DNA of 64,000 nt from contig JAKLKB010000003.1 in assembly GCA_023150835.1 (NCBI GenBank), forward strand, positions 1-64,000. Direction: 5' to 3'. The stretch comes from Myxococcota bacterium. GTDB lineage: Bacteria > Myxococcota_C > UBA6777. Shown here piece by piece: positions 16,715 to 26,794 of the stretch; the first letter of the stretch is position 1; each line of letters starts with the position of its first letter. The translations under genes and the position numbers were made by a program. The notes below the pieces were generated by a model, which saw only the letters and a list, made by a program, of their open reading frames with translations, did not search any database and was not told the DNA's origin.

Positions 16715-17855
16715 GATGTTGCTCCTTGGCTGAGGCGGTGGAGGGGGCTTCAACAAAGCGAAGAAAACGGTACAAGCCCAACAAGATCAGGCCCGGGATC
16801 ATCAGCGCGAACGATTTGACAAGCAAAGTGACGTTCATGTTGTAGTAGTACGCGGAAAGAAAGAACAGCAACGCCACAACACTCAAGCCCATTAAAAAGC
16901 GGTCGCGCTCTGCAAAGCCCAAGGTTCCGAACAATCCAGCGATCAAGACGCCCGGGGTGTTGTAGGAAAAGCCGCAAAACAGAAGCATCCCAAATCCAAC
17001 GACCCAAACTTCGGTGCCAAGGGCCTTTTGCTCACGTTGCAACAAGCGCCACGCCACCCCCAACCACACCACCCCGATGCCCACAGCAGAAGGGATCCAC
17101 GACAAGACCCGAAACTTTCGGCTGACTTCTGGCAAGGCCGAAAAGATCAAGACACACACCAACGACACCGCGATACCGTTCCCAAGCACACTCCAAAGAT
17201 TCTCTTTCGTTCCCAACCAGCCGCGCTCTCCGAACCAAGGAAGAGACTCGTCGCCTTGAGAGTGGCCCGAACGCATCCACCAACAGATCGGAAGCAAGGC
17301 TGCGTACACGATCACCAAGACATGGATCGCGTGAGGTTGTTTCTGATGGATCACTCCAAACAGCGCAGTACTCCCAAATAGGACTGCCAAAAAACGCAGA
17401 ACGAGCGATGTGTTGAACAAAAACATCACGGTCTGCAAAACCACCACGATCAGTAAAAATTGAACGAGAGCATCGGAGCCTGACAACGATTTGGAAAGGC
17501 CAAAAAGCATCAAGATCTGACCGACGAGACTGGCCGCGATCATCAGTTGTTCAATGAAGTCACCGAGCCTTTGGCGCAACAAGTAGGCCGCCACAAGACA
17601 AGCCGCAGCGCCAAAAACAAAAGCTGCGCCGTGGTGTTTGTAGATCTCGGTGACTCCCAAAAAGATCGAGAAAAAGATCGCGGCGAGCCAAGCACCGATC
17701 CCTACCAAAAAGCGAACATACCAAGGAGTCGAATCGACCGCCTGCAACAGACGTTGTGAGAGCTTTTCTTCGGTCGCTGTATCCAAAAGCTGATGCTCGC
17801 GCCATCGCTCCAAAAGCTGCTGCCATCGTTTCTTTTCGTTATTTGGATTGGGCAT
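16707..17855 (-). CDS. DUF4401 multispanning membrane protein
   Basis: A 382-residue integral membrane protein with about ten hydrophobic helices after a charged N-terminus (residues 1-40, WQQLLERWREHQLLD). It matches the DUF4401 family and is the middle gene of a three-gene operon. Its start overlaps the end of the DUF2157 gene by 17 bases and its end overlaps the GDYXXLXY gene, so all three are translationally coupled. The family has no assigned activity. The conserved trio suggests an inner-membrane complex with a periplasmic GDYXXLXY subunit. Confidence 0.85.
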   Translation of the reverse strand: MPNPNNEKKRWQQLLERWREHQLLDTATEEKLSQRLLQAVDSTPWYVRFLVGIGAWLAAIFFSIFLGVTEIYKHHGAAFVFGAAACLVAAYLLRQRLGDFIEQLMIAASLVGQILMLFGLSKSLSGSDALVQFLLIVVVLQTVMFLFNTSLVLRFLAVLFGSTALFGVIHQKQPHAIHVLVIVYAALLPICWWMRSGHSQGDESLPWFGERGWLGTKENLWSVLGNGIAVSLVCVLIFSALPEVSRKFRVLSWIPSAVGIGVVWLGVAWRLLQREQKALGTEVWVVGFGMLLFCGFSYNTPGVLIAGLFGTLGFAERDRFLMGLSVVALLFFLSAYYYNMNVTLLVKSFALMIPGLILLGLYRFLRFVEAPSTASAKEQHHA

Positions 17856-18855
17856 GGTGATGTACCTTTCGCAACAAAAAGGCCGCAAGGGCCACTTCCG
17901 CGATCACAAGCAAGCTCAAAAAGAAAAAGGTCTCTAGCCCGTCTTTCATCCAGCGGCCTACAAACACCGTTGAAACCACCACAAAACTCAGGGCGACCCC
18001 CACCAACGCAAACAGATCTACGCGGCGGAGCGCATACACCCACACCAGCAGCGGCATTCCAAGGACATAACCAAGCACCCAAAAAGGCCGAAAATGCGGG
18101 AGTTCATCGTGCATATAGCGGCTTTCCGTGATGACGAGGACCATCGCCGTAGATAGAGCATACAGGATCACGATCAACAACATACGAGGCACCCATCTCA
18201 CGGGGGTTTGCAACCACGGAAAGCGACGAATAGAGAGGTATTCCCACACGGCCAAGGCCACCGCATTCATCGCCATCATCGCGGATAATGCGGAAAGTCC
18301 ACCCAGACGATCTGGGATGACTTGAGCGCAAAACAACACGACCGTCAAAAGAACCAACACCCACCACACAAACCACGCAGCCGCAAGACGGCTGATCAGC
18401 ACCCACCCAAACACCAACAAGAACCATCCCAAAAACAACGTGAAGGCATCAGCCCCTGTCTGATACGTCTGCCCATACACCGCCAACAGCGGCCCCACCA
18501 ACAAGATCGCCAGCAACAGCGAAGCCTGCCCTCCAAGCTTCTCCAATCCCCGCTGCCAAGCGATCAACGCCGCCCCAAGGATCGCGATCTCCAACAGGCC
18601 GAACTTCACAAAACGCCCCATATTGGCCCAGTTGTAAGCAAAGAAAAAGATCACCCCCGCCACCAACAAACCGATGCCTAAAAACAAAAACACATACGAC
18701 ACAAACGCCCGCCATGTGATCCACGACGCACGTTCTTTCCCGATCCATTCGAGCGCATCCGTATGCGCTTCTTTCGACAAAAGACCTTCTTTTTCAAAGG
18801 CATCCAACTGCTCTGCCTTCACTTCGGTTCGTAACGCCCATGCGATATCAGCCAT
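17839..18855 (-). CDS. DUF2157 multispanning membrane protein
   Basis: A 338-residue membrane protein, first of the DUF2157-DUF4401-GDYXXLXY operon. The soluble N-terminus (residues 1-45) precedes the signature region YVFLFLGIGLLVAGVIFFFA-YNWANM and about ten membrane helices. DUF2157 proteins are widespread and uncharacterised. The last residues (VHHHAQSK) are histidine-rich. The start ATG at 18855 is downstream of the large lipoprotein gene on the same strand, with 24 bases between its start and that gene's stop, so all four may share a transcript. Confidence 0.85.
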   Translation of the reverse strand: MADIAWALRTEVKAEQLDAFEKEGLLSKEAHTDALEWIGKERASWITWRAFVSYVFLFLGIGLLVAGVIFFFAYNWANMGRFVKFGLLEIAILGAALIAWQRGLEKLGGQASLLLAILLVGPLLAVYGQTYQTGADAFTLFLGWFLLVFGWVLISRLAAAWFVWWVLVLLTVVLFCAQVIPDRLGGLSALSAMMAMNAVALAVWEYLSIRRFPWLQTPVRWVPRMLLIVILYALSTAMVLVITESRYMHDELPHFRPFWVLGYVLGMPLLVWVYALRRVDLFALVGVALSFVVVSTVFVGRWMKDGLETFFFLSLLVIAEVALAAFLLRKVHHHAQSK

Positions 18856-18879
18856 CGCGTCTTCCCTCCGTTGTTGTCC

Positions 18880-21321
18880 TCAAGGAACGATCTTCCCAAA
18901 AAAGAGATCAAATCCCAAGGGCTTATCTTTTCCATCAAAACGAGCGCCTTGGTATTCGACAGCCCCATCAAATGACGCAGCATAAAAGAGGCTGTCTTCC
19001 CCATCCACAAAAAAAACAGGCAGGCTTTGCAGAAAAAGACCGAAATTTCCGCCGATCTTTTGAATCGAATCAACCCACGTCGGCTCTCCGCTCATGGAGA
19101 GGCGCGAAAGGAAAATACTTTCTCTTTGTGTGTTGAGTTCTTGTTTTCCAAAAGTCATCTTTTTTGCGAAACGGCCCGTCATGTGGGGATTTTCTTTGGA
19201 GTCCAACAGAATCCCCAACGCTTCACTGCCCGCCTCTCCAACAAATGCTTTGCTCCAAAGCGCTTTACCTTGCGCGTCGAGGCCGACAACAAAAGCGTGT
19301 GCGTCGCTCGTTGGAGCCAAATGTTCAGGCAAGAGATCGACTTGCAGCTTTCCTCGAAAAGAACCCGCCACAAACACCCGTCCATCCGAAGCAACAGCGA
19401 TTCCACCGAATCGATCGTTTTCCTTTCCACCCAACGCACGCAGCCAAACCACCGCGTGTTGCGCGTTTAATTTCATCACAAAGATATCCGTGTCGGTAAG
19501 AGACTTCGAGGTGACGATCTGAGATCCCTCAGCAAAAATGCTTTGGAATGCGCCCGCCAAAAAGAGATCACCATTGCGTGCGAGATGGAAGCGTGGCCGT
19601 TGCATCTCACTTTGAAATCCTCTGATGGACAAAGCTTTTCCTTCAGCATCAAACTTCGCCAAAAAAAACGTTTTTGTCAGACCCGCTGAAGCAGCGCACC
19701 TTGGAGCATTTGCGTCGGCTCCAAGCTTTGTCTCAGACCCCACAAACCCTCCCAAAAGCAACAGCGTCCCATCCTCCGCAAGTTGGAGTTGATAGGCTTC
19801 TTCTTGGCTTGTCGTTCCGTACGATCTCGCCCACAAGATCTGACCATCCCGATCGATCTTCAACAAAAAGAGGTCTGTCCCCCCCGCTGCTTGTAGGCGT
19901 TGGCCGCCCTCCAAAAGATCTGTCTTGTAAGCCCCTGCGATGTAGCAATGCTCCAAAGCATCACAAACCACGCCTGCTGCCTTGGCAAACCCTTGTGAAC
20001 GAAGATGTTTGCTCCATCCCACCGCGCCTTCTTGGTTGAAGCGGACGACAAACACATCACTCGATTCTGTAAGCGTACCCGACTGAAAACTATCTTTTCC
20101 AAGAATTACCTTCCCCGAAAAATCGCCCACAAAGACCAACGATCGAGACGATTTGAGATAGCCAAACCCCCTAGGGACGGCCTCTGGAACGATCGTGTCG
20201 GCGAGGTATTGCGTCTGCATCAAGTTCATCCAACTGCAATGCTTTTGTGGGCAAGAGCAAACCCCCTTCTGGCAAGTCTTTTGAAAAAAGCAGCGGTTCC
20301 CACACGCGCCACAATGCCCACGGTCGGTCTGTAGATTCGCGCACTGGCCGCCGCAATCCGTCGGAGAATCCACACCACAAGTACAACGTCCCCCACTACA
20401 GACCTCGCCTGATTCACAGGTTCGACCACAAGCCCCGCAATTACGGGCATCACTCAACACATTGAAGCAGCGCTCTCCACAACAAGCCTCTCCTTGGAGA
20501 CAATCGGCTTCCTCACGACATGGCTTAATCGGAGAGACACAGACCATCTTCCCTTCGTCCGTTTGTACAGGGATCTTTTGACCGACGCACTCGCTCCATA
20601 CCCCTTCTGCCAAGCAGGTCTGTATGCCCTCTTTACACCCCGACTGTCCGATGGTTTTGGTTGGCCCACCATAACACCGCTGCGTCGACTTCGATTCGCA
20701 GCGACAACCTTCGTCGATCAACCCGTTGCAATTGTTGTCCAAACCATCATTGCAACGTTCGGAGATGGACAAGATCTGATCCAGACAAGGCCCCCACAAA
20801 AAATCATCTGCACAATACTGATAACCTGCTTGGCAAATACCTGTATTTAACAAAGAAAGATTCCCAGAAAAGCAGCTTCTTTTTTCTCCCGGGGTCGCAC
20901 ACTGGCACGATGCGCTCAATTCATCGTTCTGGCCGTTACAATCGTTGTCAAGACGATCACACACTTCTTTTTGAGGCAAGATCTGCCCCAAGCAAGGTGA
21001 CCAGACCCCAGAAGAAAGGCAGATCTTCTTCCCGCCACGACAAAGCCCCACATCCAACGTGCCCGCAGGCCCTTCATAACAAGATTGTTCTTGTCCAGCC
21101 TCGCACACCGAGGACTGGCAACGACCGCTCAAGCAATAGACCAACGGGGCACTGGCAGCGCAATCGCTGTGTTGAGAACAAGGTCTTTCTGCTTTTTCTA
21201 GGCATCCAGAAAAACACATCCCACACAACAACACACCCAACCAACCCCACCGCAAAGCCGGTCCCAACCCTCGCAACAAGCCTCTTCCCAACACGCCCGA
21301 TCCAACATCTTTATTTGCCAT
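18880..21321 (-). CDS. large lipoprotein with MopE motifs and beta-propeller-like repeats
   Basis: An 813-residue lipoprotein. The signal peptide ends in LLCGMCFSGC, giving lipidation at Cys39. Residues 40-360 are cysteine-rich with MopE-like units (VCDRLDNDCNGQND, RCNDGLDNNCNGLIDEGC), Q-C-YGGP spacers and stigma-type CGACGRTC and CGACGNRC modules. Residues 370-813 contain about nine repeats of the form VFVGDFSG, DVFVVRFNQEGAVGWSKHL and YIAGAYK, which resemble SBBP-type beta-propeller blades. These are common in myxobacterial surface proteins. It is probably displayed on the outer membrane. The start has GGGGA ten bases upstream, and the promoter region is shared with the divergent M16 protease. 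Confidence 0.85.
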   Translation of the reverse strand: MANKDVGSGVLGRGLLRGLGPALRWGWLGVLLCGMCFSGCLEKAERPCSQHSDCAASAPLVYCLSGRCQSSVCEAGQEQSCYEGPAGTLDVGLCRGGKKICLSSGVWSPCLGQILPQKEVCDRLDNDCNGQNDELSASCQCATPGEKRSCFSGNLSLLNTGICQAGYQYCADDFLWGPCLDQILSISERCNDGLDNNCNGLIDEGCRCESKSTQRCYGGPTKTIGQSGCKEGIQTCLAEGVWSECVGQKIPVQTDEGKMVCVSPIKPCREEADCLQGEACCGERCFNVLSDARNCGACGRTCESGEVCSGGRCTCGVDSPTDCGGQCANLQTDRGHCGACGNRCFFQKTCQKGVCSCPQKHCSWMNLMQTQYLADTIVPEAVPRGFGYLKSSRSLVFVGDFSGKVILGKDSFQSGTLTESSDVFVVRFNQEGAVGWSKHLRSQGFAKAAGVVCDALEHCYIAGAYKTDLLEGGQRLQAAGGTDLFLLKIDRDGQILWARSYGTTSQEEAYQLQLAEDGTLLLLGGFVGSETKLGADANAPRCAASAGLTKTFFLAKFDAEGKALSIRGFQSEMQRPRFHLARNGDLFLAGAFQSIFAEGSQIVTSKSLTDTDIFVMKLNAQHAVVWLRALGGKENDRFGGIAVASDGRVFVAGSFRGKLQVDLLPEHLAPTSDAHAFVVGLDAQGKALWSKAFVGEAGSEALGILLDSKENPHMTGRFAKKMTFGKQELNTQRESIFLSRLSMSGEPTWVDSIQKIGGNFGLFLQSLPVFFVDGEDSLFYAASFDGAVEYQGARFDGKDKPLGFDLFFGKIVP

Positions 21322-21480
21322 GAATTTCCCCGATGGTGGTTGCTCTTCTCAAAAAAAAGACCACTCTATGTTTTCCTGCCCTGCCTAGAAAACAGCAGGG
21401 AAGACGATTTGCTTCTTGGCATGACGGAACATACTCCCACATGCTTATCAAAAAAAGCCCAAAACTGCAAAGGACGATCT

Positions 21481-24453
21481 ATGTCACGAGCGATCACCCC
21501 CGCCGCCACCCACGACGCCGAAACCGCCTTATACGGATTCCGTATCACCCAAGTGACCGTCATCGAGGACATCAAAGTCCGCGCTTATGAGGCCACGCAC
21601 GAAAAAACAGGCGCACAAGTCCTCCACCTCCACTGCAACGACGAAGAGAACTTGTTTTCCGTCGGTTTCCGCACCCCTCCCCCCGATTCAACGGGCGTTG
21701 CGCATATCCTCGAACACAGCGTTCTCGCAGGTTCCGAAACCTACCCAGTCAAAGATGCCTTCAATGAACTCGGCAAGCGCACCCTCAACACCTTTCTCAA
21801 CGCGATGACATGGCCCGATCGCACCGTGTACCCCGTGGCTTCGGCGGTTCGTGCAGACTACTTCAATCTTGCCCGTGTATACGCTGATCTGGTGTTTCAC
21901 CCGCTGCTGCGAAAAGAGACCTTGCTTCAAGAAGGCCACCATCTCGAACTCGCCGATCCAGACGATCCGAACAGCCCGTTGATCATCAGCGGCATCGTCT
22001 ACAACGAGATGAAGGGCGTTTATGCTTCTCCTGAAAGTCTTGCCTATCGCGCCATCCAGCAAGAACTTCTCCCCAACACTCCTTACGGACTCGATTCGGG
22101 CGGAGATCCCGACAAGATCCCCGATCTCACCTACGAGGCCTTTGTCGACTTTCACCGACGATACTACTCCCCCTCAAACGCCCGCTTTTTTCTCTACGGC
22201 GACGTACCGCTCGATCAAAACCTTGCCTTTCTTGCCGAAGTACTGGCTCCTTTTGAGCGCGTACGAGTGGACTCTTCTCTTCCTGCACAACCGCGATTTA
22301 AGGAACCACGCCAAGTCAACGAGTCCTATCCTGTCGGTGATGACGAGCCTTTGGAGAAAAAAACCTTTGTCTCGTTGTGCTGGTTGGTGGGCGAGACCGT
22401 CGATGTTTTGGATAACTTGTTGATGGAGATCGCGATCAACGCCATCTATGGGACTTCTGCGGGTCCGCTGCGCAAGGCTTTGGTGGACTCGAAGCTTGGT
22501 CAAGATCTCTTCCCTTCTTCGGGCTTTGACAACGATATCCGCGAAAGCATTACACACGTCGGACTGCGTGGAACCGATCCCCAAAAGGCCGAAGACATCG
22601 AAGCCTTGATCTTTTCAACGCTGCGCCAGATCGTCAAAGAAGGCATCGATCCTGCGTTGATCGAAGCAACCTTCCATCAGATCGAGCTTTACGGCAAGGA
22701 GATCAACCCACCTTTTCCGATCATGCTGATGATGCGCGCCAATCCACCGTGGTTTTTTGGCGGCGATCCCAAGTCTGGGCTGACCTTTTCGACCTTGATC
22801 GAACAAGCCCGCGCTGCCTACCAAGCCAAGCCGCGCCTGTTTGAAGAGATGTTGCGCGAGCGCCTTATCGAAAATCCCCATCGCATCCGCTTGATCTTGC
22901 AACCCTCCAACACGCTCGCCCAAGAAAAACAAGCCGCCTTCCAAGCCAAGATGGCTGAACGCAAAGCCCAACTCAGCCCCGCTGAGATCGAATCCATCCG
23001 CCAAGAAGCCCTTGCCCTCAAAGAGTCCCAAGAAGCGCCGCCCGATCCCGAAGCCCTCGCCACCCTCCCCCAACTCGACCTCCACGATATCCCTCGTGAT
23101 GTCCGAACCATCCCCACCCAGATCCACTCGCTCGAAGGGGTGGAGATCGTCGAACATCCGCTGTTTACGAATGGTCTTGTGTACGTCGGTCTATCTTTCG
23201 ATATGAGGGATATCGCCGAACAGCACATCCCCTATCTCCCGCTGTTTGGGCGCGCCACCGTAGGACTTGGGGCAGCGGGCTTCACCTACGATCAGATGGC
23301 CGTCCGTATCGCCCAACACACGGGCGGTTTTGGAGCAAGCCCCACCGTTGGCCGCCACCTCCACAACCACGCTCCCTTTCAGCGCGTCCTGCTTGATGGA
23401 AAGTTCCTCCCACGCAACACCGACGAATTCTTTTCTATCCTGACGGATCTGCTCACCGCCTCCAACACCCGTGAATACGAGCGCCTGCGCGATCTGATCC
23501 GCGCTGCTGCCAGTCAAGCGCACAGCCGATTGATCCCGAGCGGCCACAACTTCGCCTATCTACGGGCCGCCGCTGCCTTAGACTTCACCCACTGGCGGCG
23601 CGAACAATGGGAAGGCACCACACAGATCCAATTCCTCCAAGGTCTTGTTCGCCGTCTTGACGAAGAGACCGAAGCGATCGCTCTACACATCGCCGACCTC
23701 CAAGCCCAGATCTTTGTGCGCAACCGCTTGCAGATCCACATCGCCGCTGATCCAGAGATCCTTGACGAGATCCACCCCCGTCTATCGGCCTTCTTGCGCG
23801 ATCTCCCCGCAGGCTCCCACGCGATCCCCACACCACCACCTCATCTCGATCTGCCCCGTCACATCGGTGTAGAGATCCCCGCAGAAGTCAACTACGTCGC
23901 GCAAGTCCTCCAAATGCCCGATATGCTTGATGCACGCGCCCCTGCTTTCGAGATGCTGGCCGAAGTCCTTTCCAACGATCTGCTCTATCAAAAGATCCGC
24001 GTTCAAGGCGGAGCCTACGGCGGTTTCTCGTTCTACTCAGGCGACTCGGGCTTGCTTCCGATGATGTCCTACCGCGATCCCAATCTGATCGAAACCCTCC
24101 AAGTCTTCGCAAACGTCGCTGAATACGCCAACTCCGACGCCATCAACGACGAAGCCATCGACGCTTCCCGCCTCGGTGCGGTCGGTGCGCTCGACCGTGT
24201 GCTTGCCCCCAAACAACAACTGGATGCGGCTCGGCGGCGGATGCTGCTCGGTATCACAGACGAGGATCGCCGTCGCTTCCGTATCGGTCTCCTTGAAGTC
24301 GACGCTCACCAAGTCCGCCAAGCTGCCGCCCTTCTCACACAAGCCACACAACACGCCACCACCGCTGCCCTTGGCGCTCGTGCCCGTCTCGAAGAAGCCA
24401 ACGCCCGCCTGTCTTCTCCCCTCACCCTCGTCTCCATCTCACCCAAATCCTAA
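21481..24453 (+). CDS. M16C family zinc metalloprotease, presequence-protease-like
   Basis: A 990-residue inverzincin. The motif HILEH at 75-79 supplies two zinc ligands and the catalytic Glu, followed by the M16C signature ELGKRTLNTFLNAMTWPD and YPVAS. The third ligand is expected about 75 residues on, near ETLLQEGHHLEL. Length and motif order match PreP/Cym1-like single-chain M16C enzymes with two halves joined by a linker (residues 480-540, rich in Gln/Ala/Glu). These degrade peptides in a closed chamber. No signal peptide is seen. ATG at 21481 has AAAGGA upstream; an ATG at 21340 would add an unlikely leader. It is divergent from the lipoprotein gene. Confidence 0.9.
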   Translation: MSRAITPAATHDAETALYGFRITQVTVIEDIKVRAYEATHEKTGAQVLHLHCNDEENLFSVGFRTPPPDSTGVAHILEHSVLAGSETYPVKDAFNELGKRTLNTFLNAMTWPDRTVYPVASAVRADYFNLARVYADLVFHPLLRKETLLQEGHHLELADPDDPNSPLIISGIVYNEMKGVYASPESLAYRAIQQELLPNTPYGLDSGGDPDKIPDLTYEAFVDFHRRYYSPSNARFFLYGDVPLDQNLAFLAEVLAPFERVRVDSSLPAQPRFKEPRQVNESYPVGDDEPLEKKTFVSLCWLVGETVDVLDNLLMEIAINAIYGTSAGPLRKALVDSKLGQDLFPSSGFDNDIRESITHVGLRGTDPQKAEDIEALIFSTLRQIVKEGIDPALIEATFHQIELYGKEINPPFPIMLMMRANPPWFFGGDPKSGLTFSTLIEQARAAYQAKPRLFEEMLRERLIENPHRIRLILQPSNTLAQEKQAAFQAKMAERKAQLSPAEIESIRQEALALKESQEAPPDPEALATLPQLDLHDIPRDVRTIPTQIHSLEGVEIVEHPLFTNGLVYVGLSFDMRDIAEQHIPYLPLFGRATVGLGAAGFTYDQMAVRIAQHTGGFGASPTVGRHLHNHAPFQRVLLDGKFLPRNTDEFFSILTDLLTASNTREYERLRDLIRAAASQAHSRLIPSGHNFAYLRAAAALDFTHWRREQWEGTTQIQFLQGLVRRLDEETEAIALHIADLQAQIFVRNRLQIHIAADPEILDEIHPRLSAFLRDLPAGSHAIPTPPPHLDLPRHIGVEIPAEVNYVAQVLQMPDMLDARAPAFEMLAEVLSNDLLYQKIRVQGGAYGGFSFYSGDSGLLPMMSYRDPNLIETLQVFANVAEYANSDAINDEAIDASRLGAVGALDRVLAPKQQLDAARRRMLLGITDEDRRRFRIGLLEVDAHQVRQAAALLTQATQHATTAALGARARLEEANARLSSPLTLVSISPKS

Positions 24454-24474
24454 CACCGCCTAAATCTTCTTCGA

Positions 24475-25152
24475 TCACCCGAGATCTTCTTCCTTGACAT
24501 CATACACAACGGGTTGTGCGCGATAATCTTGAAGTTTTTTCATCCCTTTGAGCGTGCGCGCCAGCACTTTTTGCATCACTTGGTAGTTTGGAAGCTGGTG
24601 GCGGCGAAAGAGTGCGTATCCGCTCCACATCAGCTGTGCGCAGATATCCACGGGAACTTGCCCAGTTTGCGCACCAAGCCCGGGGATGGCCACCGAACGG
24701 ATCGGATCTGCGGGGTGTTTGTCGTTGTGGATGTGGATGGCTTGAAACGCCGCAGCGCAAGCCAACGCAACATTGACGGTTCCGCTGATGTCTTGGGCGG
24801 ATTCGTTCATGGTAGGTGTGGAGATCAGATAGCGCGGGATCTCCGCCCCCGTCTCCACACAAGTCGCACAACCCACCGGCAAAAAGCCATCGAATTGTTC
24901 CGCGATCGCGAATTGTACGCGCTCTTGGATGATATCGCCAAAATGCTCCACCAACACCCGATCCAATCCCCCGTCCATCTCGCCATGCGAGTTGGTGGGC
25001 GTCACCCAAGCATCGACCTCTTGCCGCAAGATCGAACCGTGACGGATCTCCAACTCCAACTCATCCAACGTACCCTCTCGCGCCAAAAATACTTCGCGCC
25101 AAGCCTTCATCATCTCTCGGTTGAGATCGATCAACACCACTTTTGTTTTCAC
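24475..25152 (-). CDS. macro-domain protein (ADP-ribose-binding)
   Basis: A 225-residue protein with a macro domain over most of its length: LEIRHGSILRQEVDAWVTPT, then NSHGEMDGGLD (the loop that contacts ADP-ribose), CATCVETGAEIPRYLI, and SVAIPGLGAQTG as the phosphate loop. Macro domains bind ADP-ribose and many remove it from proteins or nucleic acids. GTG at 25152 is chosen because GGGAGG lies six bases upstream. The gene is 76 bases downstream of the PARP gene and on the same strand, so a writer and a reader or eraser of ADP-ribosylation are encoded together. The substrate and whether it hydrolyses the bond cannot be read from sequence. Confidence 0.88.
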   Translation of the reverse strand: MKTKVVLIDLNREMMKAWREVFLAREGTLDELELEIRHGSILRQEVDAWVTPTNSHGEMDGGLDRVLVEHFGDIIQERVQFAIAEQFDGFLPVGCATCVETGAEIPRYLISTPTMNESAQDISGTVNVALACAAAFQAIHIHNDKHPADPIRSVAIPGLGAQTGQVPVDICAQLMWSGYALFRRHQLPNYQVMQKVLARTLKGMKKLQDYRAQPVVYDVKEEDLG

Positions 25153-25228
25153 CGCGAACCTCCCTTCGGATCGGCCTTTCACGCCTCATCCATCCATGTC
25201 CGACACAGCCTCCACCGCACCGAACCGC

Positions 25229-26683
25229 TCAGTACCATACGCGACCACCGCGAAACTCCACAAGATACGCCAGTTTCTGCTGTTTCTCGTCGTATACCAC
25301 AAACTCATCGTCTTCGAATTCCGTCCCGCGAACTCCGTGACAACTATGATACCCCTTCGGTGGAGCCTTGATACCGTACGTGATCTCTTCGTATTGCTTG
25401 ACGTGACCCAGCGCAACTTGGGCGATCGCCATGATCGAAGTTCCTTTTTTTCCCGCCGAAGTATAGCCCGAACTCGTACAAGCAGCGTTCCCAAAATACA
25501 TACCGCTCCCCAACCACCCTTCGTCCGTACGACCCACACCAAGCTTCACCACCACCTTCGGCATCAAGAGACCCCGCGACAAGATCCCCACCCAGTTTTG
25601 GATCCGCGAGCCATGAAAAAGCAGTTGATCGTTTCCGATATCGGCCAGATAACGGGCCTCTTCTTCGGGACGCGACACTTTGTAGATCTGCAAGACTTCG
25701 ATATCGTCCGTATCCACTTGGCTTTCCAATACCAAATCCTTGATCTTTTTGTGCTCGCTGCTTTTCGCCTCGATCGCTTCGACAGAACAGCCCAAAGCGG
25801 CATACTCTTCTTCTTCCTTCGCCTCGTGCAACAAGCCGCTCTCACCGTTGACGCGCAACATATCCTTCATCAATTGCAACGTCTCTTGTTTGGTTTGGTA
25901 GTTGTTTAAATCGCGGATAATCGCGGCTTCAGCAGCTTCACGGCTCCGACCAAAACGGTGCGGGATCACGGTGTAAAAAGCACTTGATAAATCGCGCAAG
26001 GTTTCCGCCACTTTCGGCGTCTGCTTTTTCTTTTGGAGCTGTTTGTAGATATCACCAAGGATCGATTCTCCCTGCTCGATCTGTCCGATGGTGAGGACAC
26101 CAAGAGGCGTCTCGATACCATGCGCGGTCACTTTGGCCTGAACACGCGAAGTCAGCGCTCCCACCGCTTCGTCGTACAGATAACGCACCAAACCACGCAC
26201 GGTCTCCTCCAGTCGCGGCAACGAAACTTTCGGCTCAGCGGGCTTTTCAACCTCGTTCACTTCGATCCGCTGCAAGGTCTTTTCGTCGACCTCGCCGCTG
26301 CTGCTTCCTCGTGCTTTTTGTGAGCCGATCTTGCTGCTCGCCAACGCCACTTCGCGGTAGCCTTTGCGCGCCGAAGTCTTTTCTTTGTAGATCTGATCGT
26401 ACACCGCTTCCGCTTCGGGCTTGCTATCGAGATAACGACACTCTTTCTGCCCGCTGTCTGGATTGTTTTCCAAATCATCTGTGCGGCCATAATGCGTAAA
26501 AACCCGAAACGCTTGACCTTTTTTGATGGCTTTCGCGTGATGCAACTCGATGGCGTAATACTTGTTTCGATTGGTCTTGATATCCGTCACTTGCAACACG
26601 GCCTTCTTGAGGATCTCGAACTCTTCTGGATACTTCGGTTGCCCTGCGTCATCCCACTTCCACGTCACCACTCGAACCGCCAT
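25229..26683 (-). CDS. bacterial PARP: WGR, helical regulatory and ART domains
   Basis: A 484-residue poly(ADP-ribose) polymerase homolog. Residues 1-115 resemble a WGR domain (VFTHYGRTDD, with Tyr in place of Trp). Residues about 165-300 match the PARP helical regulatory domain, including TPLGVLTIGQIEQGESILGD. Residues 330-484 form the catalytic ADP-ribosyltransferase fold with an intact H-Y-E triad: His357 (LLFHGSR), Tyr396 (GSGMYFG) and Glu460 (DDEFVVYDE). The triad with Glu is the signature of PARPs that build polymers. No zinc fingers are present, as in PARP2/3. ATG at 26683 has AAAGGAG upstream. Its partner is the macro-domain gene just downstream. A role in DNA-break response or phage defence is inference. 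Confidence 0.92.
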   Translation of the reverse strand: MAVRVVTWKWDDAGQPKYPEEFEILKKAVLQVTDIKTNRNKYYAIELHHAKAIKKGQAFRVFTHYGRTDDLENNPDSGQKECRYLDSKPEAEAVYDQIYKEKTSARKGYREVALASSKIGSQKARGSSSGEVDEKTLQRIEVNEVEKPAEPKVSLPRLEETVRGLVRYLYDEAVGALTSRVQAKVTAHGIETPLGVLTIGQIEQGESILGDIYKQLQKKKQTPKVAETLRDLSSAFYTVIPHRFGRSREAAEAAIIRDLNNYQTKQETLQLMKDMLRVNGESGLLHEAKEEEEYAALGCSVEAIEAKSSEHKKIKDLVLESQVDTDDIEVLQIYKVSRPEEEARYLADIGNDQLLFHGSRIQNWVGILSRGLLMPKVVVKLGVGRTDEGWLGSGMYFGNAACTSSGYTSAGKKGTSIMAIAQVALGHVKQYEEITYGIKAPPKGYHSCHGVRGTEFEDDEFVVYDEKQQKLAYLVEFRGGRVWY

Positions 26684-26794
26684 CGCCAACTCCTTTCGTT
26701 TCTCAAACACCGACAACGCCCTTCGCTCTGTCGTACGCTTGGCTCTCTTTCTTGACGCATCCTGACACACTCGCGTAAAAAATCAAATCCATAG

